Assembly (NCBI GenBank): GCA_016699755.1
Contig: CP065009.1
Span: forward strand, 744,001 to 808,000
Direction: 5' to 3'
Source of the DNA: Candidatus Peregrinibacteria bacterium
Lineage (GTDB): Bacteria; Patescibacteriota; Gracilibacteria; CAIRYL01; GCA-016699755
DNA: 64,000 nucleotides
The stretch's first letter is position 1, and every line of letters starts with the position of its first letter. Made by a program: the position numbers and the translations under genes. Of this stretch, positions 61,709 through 64,000 are shown piece after piece. Below the pieces are notes generated by a model. That model was not told the DNA's origin and did not search any database. It saw only the letters and a program-made list of their open reading frames with translations.

Positions 61709-62487
61709 AGATGCGGTGGATTCTTTCTTTTTCTCTCCTCTTTATCACCCCTACGGTTTTTGCGGAAAGTGGAATTTTTTCTCCTACACTCGCAAAACAG
61801 GAATGCCGAAAAATTCGTGACAGAGAAGAGCGAAGTGCATGCTATCAACGTATTGAAGTACTCTTTCAAAAGGAAAAACAAAATAAGGTTTTTGAAGAAA
61901 TAAAAAACGAAAAGGGGAACCTCAAAAAAGAAGAATGTAAAAGTCTTACCAATGTTCGCCTCCAAACAGCATGCTTTTCAGAAATAGCACGCAAACAAAA
62001 AGAGGAAGAACAAAAAAAACAAGAAGAAGAAAAGAAACTAAAATCGGAGCCAAAAGAAGAGGAAGAGCTTTTTTTGCGCATTATTCCCTGCGAAAACATA
62101 CTCGATTTTCGAGAACGGATGATTTGCTACAGTACATTTCATCGAGATCAAAAGAAGAAAACTGAGGAAGAAAAACAAAAGGACACACAAGAGAAGGAAA
62201 AAAACAAGGAAACTGTCCTTCAAAATTCCCCTACATTACGCCAATTGGAGTGCAAAAAGATTCGTAATCGAGAAGAACGAAGTGAGTGTTATAAAGATTT
62301 GGAATGGAAAGAGAAGGAGAAAAAAATTGATGAGTGGATTGAACAAGAGAGGAATTTCGATCCGATTGCGGAAGAAAAAGCCTGCCTCGCACTCCGAAGT
62401 GATTCGGCACGGGAAAAATGTCTTCACCGACTCAATCAAAAAGAACAACAAATCCAGCGAAAACAAGAGGAAGAACGAAAGATATAA
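61705..62487 (+). CDS. Secreted protein with five C-x11-C repeats
   Basis: A 260-residue protein with a signal peptide (MKMRWILSFSLLFITPTVFA, cut after residue 20). The mature part has exactly ten cysteines in five pairs: 34/46, 78/90, 129/141, 183/195 and 227/239, each C-x11-C, within motifs like 'ECRKIRDREERSACY', 'ECKKIRNREERSECY' and 'PCENILDFRERMICY'. Glu/Lys/Gln-rich helices separate them. I know no named family with this pattern; each pair could form a disulfide-stapled helix or bind metal. It is coupled to the peroxiredoxin by an ATGA overlap, suggesting a redox link. Confidence 0.75.
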   Translation: MKMRWILSFSLLFITPTVFAESGIFSPTLAKQECRKIRDREERSACYQRIEVLFQKEKQNKVFEEIKNEKGNLKKEECKSLTNVRLQTACFSEIARKQKEEEQKKQEEEKKLKSEPKEEEELFLRIIPCENILDFRERMICYSTFHRDQKKKTEEEKQKDTQEKEKNKETVLQNSPTLRQLECKKIRNREERSECYKDLEWKEKEKKIDEWIEQERNFDPIAEEKACLALRSDSAREKCLHRLNQKEQQIQRKQEEERKI

Positions 62488-62505
62488 AAAATCGATTCCA
62501 AGAAA

Positions 62506-63120
62506 TTATTTCTTCTTTTTTCTGTGTTGAGAAAAATCGTCTCGTTTTTTTGGCTGTGGTTGAATATCAACAACCTCATTTTCCTCACCAAAAGAGATAA
62601 TTACCGATCCTTGCGAAAGACTCCGATATTCCTCAGGAAGTGCCTGTGCCTCTGACCCAATATGCAAATACCCATTTTTGATGAACCCATTTTTCCGAGA
62701 TGTCACACCTTCTGGAAGTACAATCTGCTCTTGTTGAGGCTCGGTGGCAGTTGGATTTTTGTTTGACCAAAAAATAAGTTGTTCCCGTGATGAATGCAAA
62801 AGAGCATGAGTGGCGTTTTCCCTCATAAGTTGTTCGTAACTCTCAGCGCCTTGCTGTACTTGTTTGCCAGGAAGTCTCTCCGCACGTATGTTTTTTAGAT
62901 CAACGACACCCCCCAAGCAAAACCAAATATCACTTCGAATAGCATCAAATCCAACAATAGCCAATAGCAAAGACCCGTCACCTGGCTCTTGTTCTATTGG
63001 ATGAGGAGACATTTGAATTTTCGTGACATTACCAAGAATTCTTTCTCTCATCCCTGTGCACGATGGCATTTCTGAAGCAGGTTTCCCTCCTTCGGCTGAC
63101 CTTTTTTTCTTTTTCCCCAT
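62506..63120 (-). CDS. Hypothetical soluble protein
   Basis: A 204-residue protein, basic at both ends (MGKKKKRSAEGG... and ...QHRKKKK) with no signal peptide or membrane helix. The middle contains 'LLLAIVGFDAIRSDIWFCLGGVV' and 'SYEQLMRENATHALLHSSREQL'. I recognise no family. It is convergent with the C-x11-C gene (18-nt gap) and 37 nt downstream of the next minus-strand gene, so it may be cotranscribed with that gene. Confidence 0.6.
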   Translation of the reverse strand: MGKKKKRSAEGGKPASEMPSCTGMRERILGNVTKIQMSPHPIEQEPGDGSLLLAIVGFDAIRSDIWFCLGGVVDLKNIRAERLPGKQVQQGAESYEQLMRENATHALLHSSREQLIFWSNKNPTATEPQQEQIVLPEGVTSRKNGFIKNGYLHIGSEAQALPEEYRSLSQGSVIISFGEENEVVDIQPQPKKRDDFSQHRKKKK

Positions 63121-63157
63121 GAATAATCAAAAGAGAGAGTATTTTAATGAAAAGAAA

Positions 63158-64000
63158 TCAGGCGTCAATCCCCTGCTCCTTTTTTTGCCTTCTTCGTACG
63201 GAAGAAAGGAAAAAGAATCCGGCAATGGAAATAAGAATAAGAGAAAAAAGAGCAACCGGCCCCCCAGCGGGAGTAGTAGGTATTTTTGCAGAAGCAATAT
63301 TCCCTGCGTATGGATTGGCAGATGCCTTTTGGAGAATTGGTGCAGGAGGTAATATTTTTTCAGATGTAGAAGATCCTCCACCAGAAGAAACACTTCCTTT
63401 CGTCACAGAAATAGGCACAGTTTCATTTTTATAACAATCGGTTCCAAGTGAGCGGAGAAAAAAGGAATATGCTGTTCCGGGTTTCATATCTTTTCCGGGA
63501 AAGGTAAGGGTTTCGACAAGTGGAATAGCGACCGATCCCGAATCATCTTTCGATTCCCAAAAAAGTTCGAGCGATTCCACCGCTTTATCCGAAGGAAGGC
63601 TCCAAGAAAATGAAAATTTTCCATTTGGAAGTGCTTTTCCAGAAAAGTCTTTTACCACCGAACATGCAGGAAGACTGCTGTCTCCCTTTGATTGCGGAGA
63701 AAGTGAAACATTTCTCCGAGAACCGCCACTTGAACCACCGCCACTCGTGCTTCCACCAGAAGTTCCTCCAGAAGGACTGCTCTCTGCTACAGCGGAAAGA
63801 GTAAGTCCTCCTGTGTTTTCGAGAACGTCTGTATTATCAACATCGTTGGCATAAACTGCAGAATTGGAGGAAAACAAAAAACTCGCTTCCCCTGACGCAA
63901 TACGACGAACTAAAAAAGAAGCAACTTTTCCCTTAGAAGCTTGAATTCCTCCAGAACTATAGAGAAGGAGATCAATTTTTCCGGTATCTGAATGCACCAT
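63158..64000 (-). CDS. C-terminal part of a secreted, membrane-anchored protein (cut by window edge)
   Basis: The 280 visible residues run from the right edge to a stop at 63158; the ATG at the edge is probably internal. The first ~70 residues look like the end of a cohesin-like beta domain ('ASKGKVASFLVRRIASGEASFLFSSNSAVYANDV'). A Gly/Ser-rich linker (~80-95) and a fibronectin-like domain (~105-200, 'GKFSFSWSLPSDKAVESLELFWES' ... 'YSFFLRSLGTDCYKN') follow, then a second Gly/Ser linker and a single C-terminal helix ('GPVALFSLILISIAGFFFLSS') with a basic end. There is no LPxTG motif, so it is held by the helix. It belongs to the cell-surface block. Confidence 0.72.
   Translation of the reverse strand: MVHSDTGKIDLLLYSSGGIQASKGKVASFLVRRIASGEASFLFSSNSAVYANDVDNTDVLENTGGLTLSAVAESSPSGGTSGGSTSGGGSSGGSRRNVSLSPQSKGDSSLPACSVVKDFSGKALPNGKFSFSWSLPSDKAVESLELFWESKDDSGSVAIPLVETLTFPGKDMKPGTAYSFFLRSLGTDCYKNETVPISVTKGSVSSGGGSSTSEKILPPAPILQKASANPYAGNIASAKIPTTPAGGPVALFSLILISIAGFFFLSSVRRRQKKEQGIDA

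Noticed and set aside
63158..63400. LPxTG-type sorting signal at the end of the truncated surface protein
   Set aside because: The segment before the last helix has Gly/Pro residues but no LPxTG-like motif.

Overview
The window looks like a piece of a small-genome bacterium of the Patescibacteria/CPR type. This is inference from several traits: A/T-rich DNA with A-rich coding strands, few Shine-Dalgarno sites, many short conserved proteins of unknown function, VirB2-like small membrane proteins next to khpA, and very large secreted surface proteins. TGA is used as a normal stop, for example in the glycosyltransferase, aroC and peroxiredoxin genes, so it is not a lineage that reads UGA as glycine. 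The class cannot be fixed from this sequence.

Layout. 1-4.4 kb: start of a lipoprotein gene running off the left edge, two small conserved proteins, rpsO, a phosphomannomutase/phosphoglucomutase, and rplJ-rplL behind an L10-type leader RNA. 4.4-7.2 kb: a secreted fibre-like protein ending in a self-processing S74 chaperone domain. 7.2-13.9 kb: a V/A-type ATPase operon (H-I-K-E-C-F-A) that lacks subunits B and D; its rotor-ring subunit keeps the known Na+-binding residues. 14-18.2 kb: GT2 glycosyltransferase, MscS-like membrane protein, Trm-type RNA methyltransferase and tRNA-Asn(GTT). 18.2-24.3 kb: an accessory island at that tRNA, with two decayed serine-recombinase tails (one reading into the tRNA gene), a methyltransferase-like protein, a TrmB regulator coupled to an HD (p)ppGpp-hydrolase-like protein, and an AbiEi/AbiEii toxin-antitoxin pair. 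24.4-36.5 kb: mostly housekeeping genes (aroC, prepilin peptidase, pyrH, rpsP, khpA, two VirB2-like proteins, formyltransferase, murD, site-2 protease, frr, prenyltransferase) plus a lipoprotein and a secreted protein. 36.5-41.4 kb: a transposase remnant, then a CsoR-controlled copper operon. 41.5-50.7 kb: a UvrD-type helicase-nuclease, an Ala/Pro-repeat protein, UDP-sugar enzymes (ugd and an epimerase), ilvE and a second TrmB regulator, with REP-like palindromes in three gaps. 50.8-64 kb: a cell-surface block with a membrane-anchored subtilisin, a ~1,926-residue SLH-anchored protein, a PKD-repeat membrane protein, a peroxiredoxin coupled to a secreted protein with five C-x11-C repeats, and a truncated secreted protein with a C-terminal membrane anchor.

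How it fits together. Several blocks suggest a cell that invests in its envelope: S-layer-type protein, fibre protein, PKD protein, subtilisin, UDP-glucuronate/galacturonate supply and GT2. The ATPase residues suggest sodium coupling. The most unusual items are the split ATPase operon with a Na+ signature, the recombinase tail that uses the tRNA as its own 3' end, the TrmB-HD-methyltransferase cluster, and the C-x11-C repeat protein coupled to a peroxiredoxin. All functional statements come from reading motifs; no database search was run.
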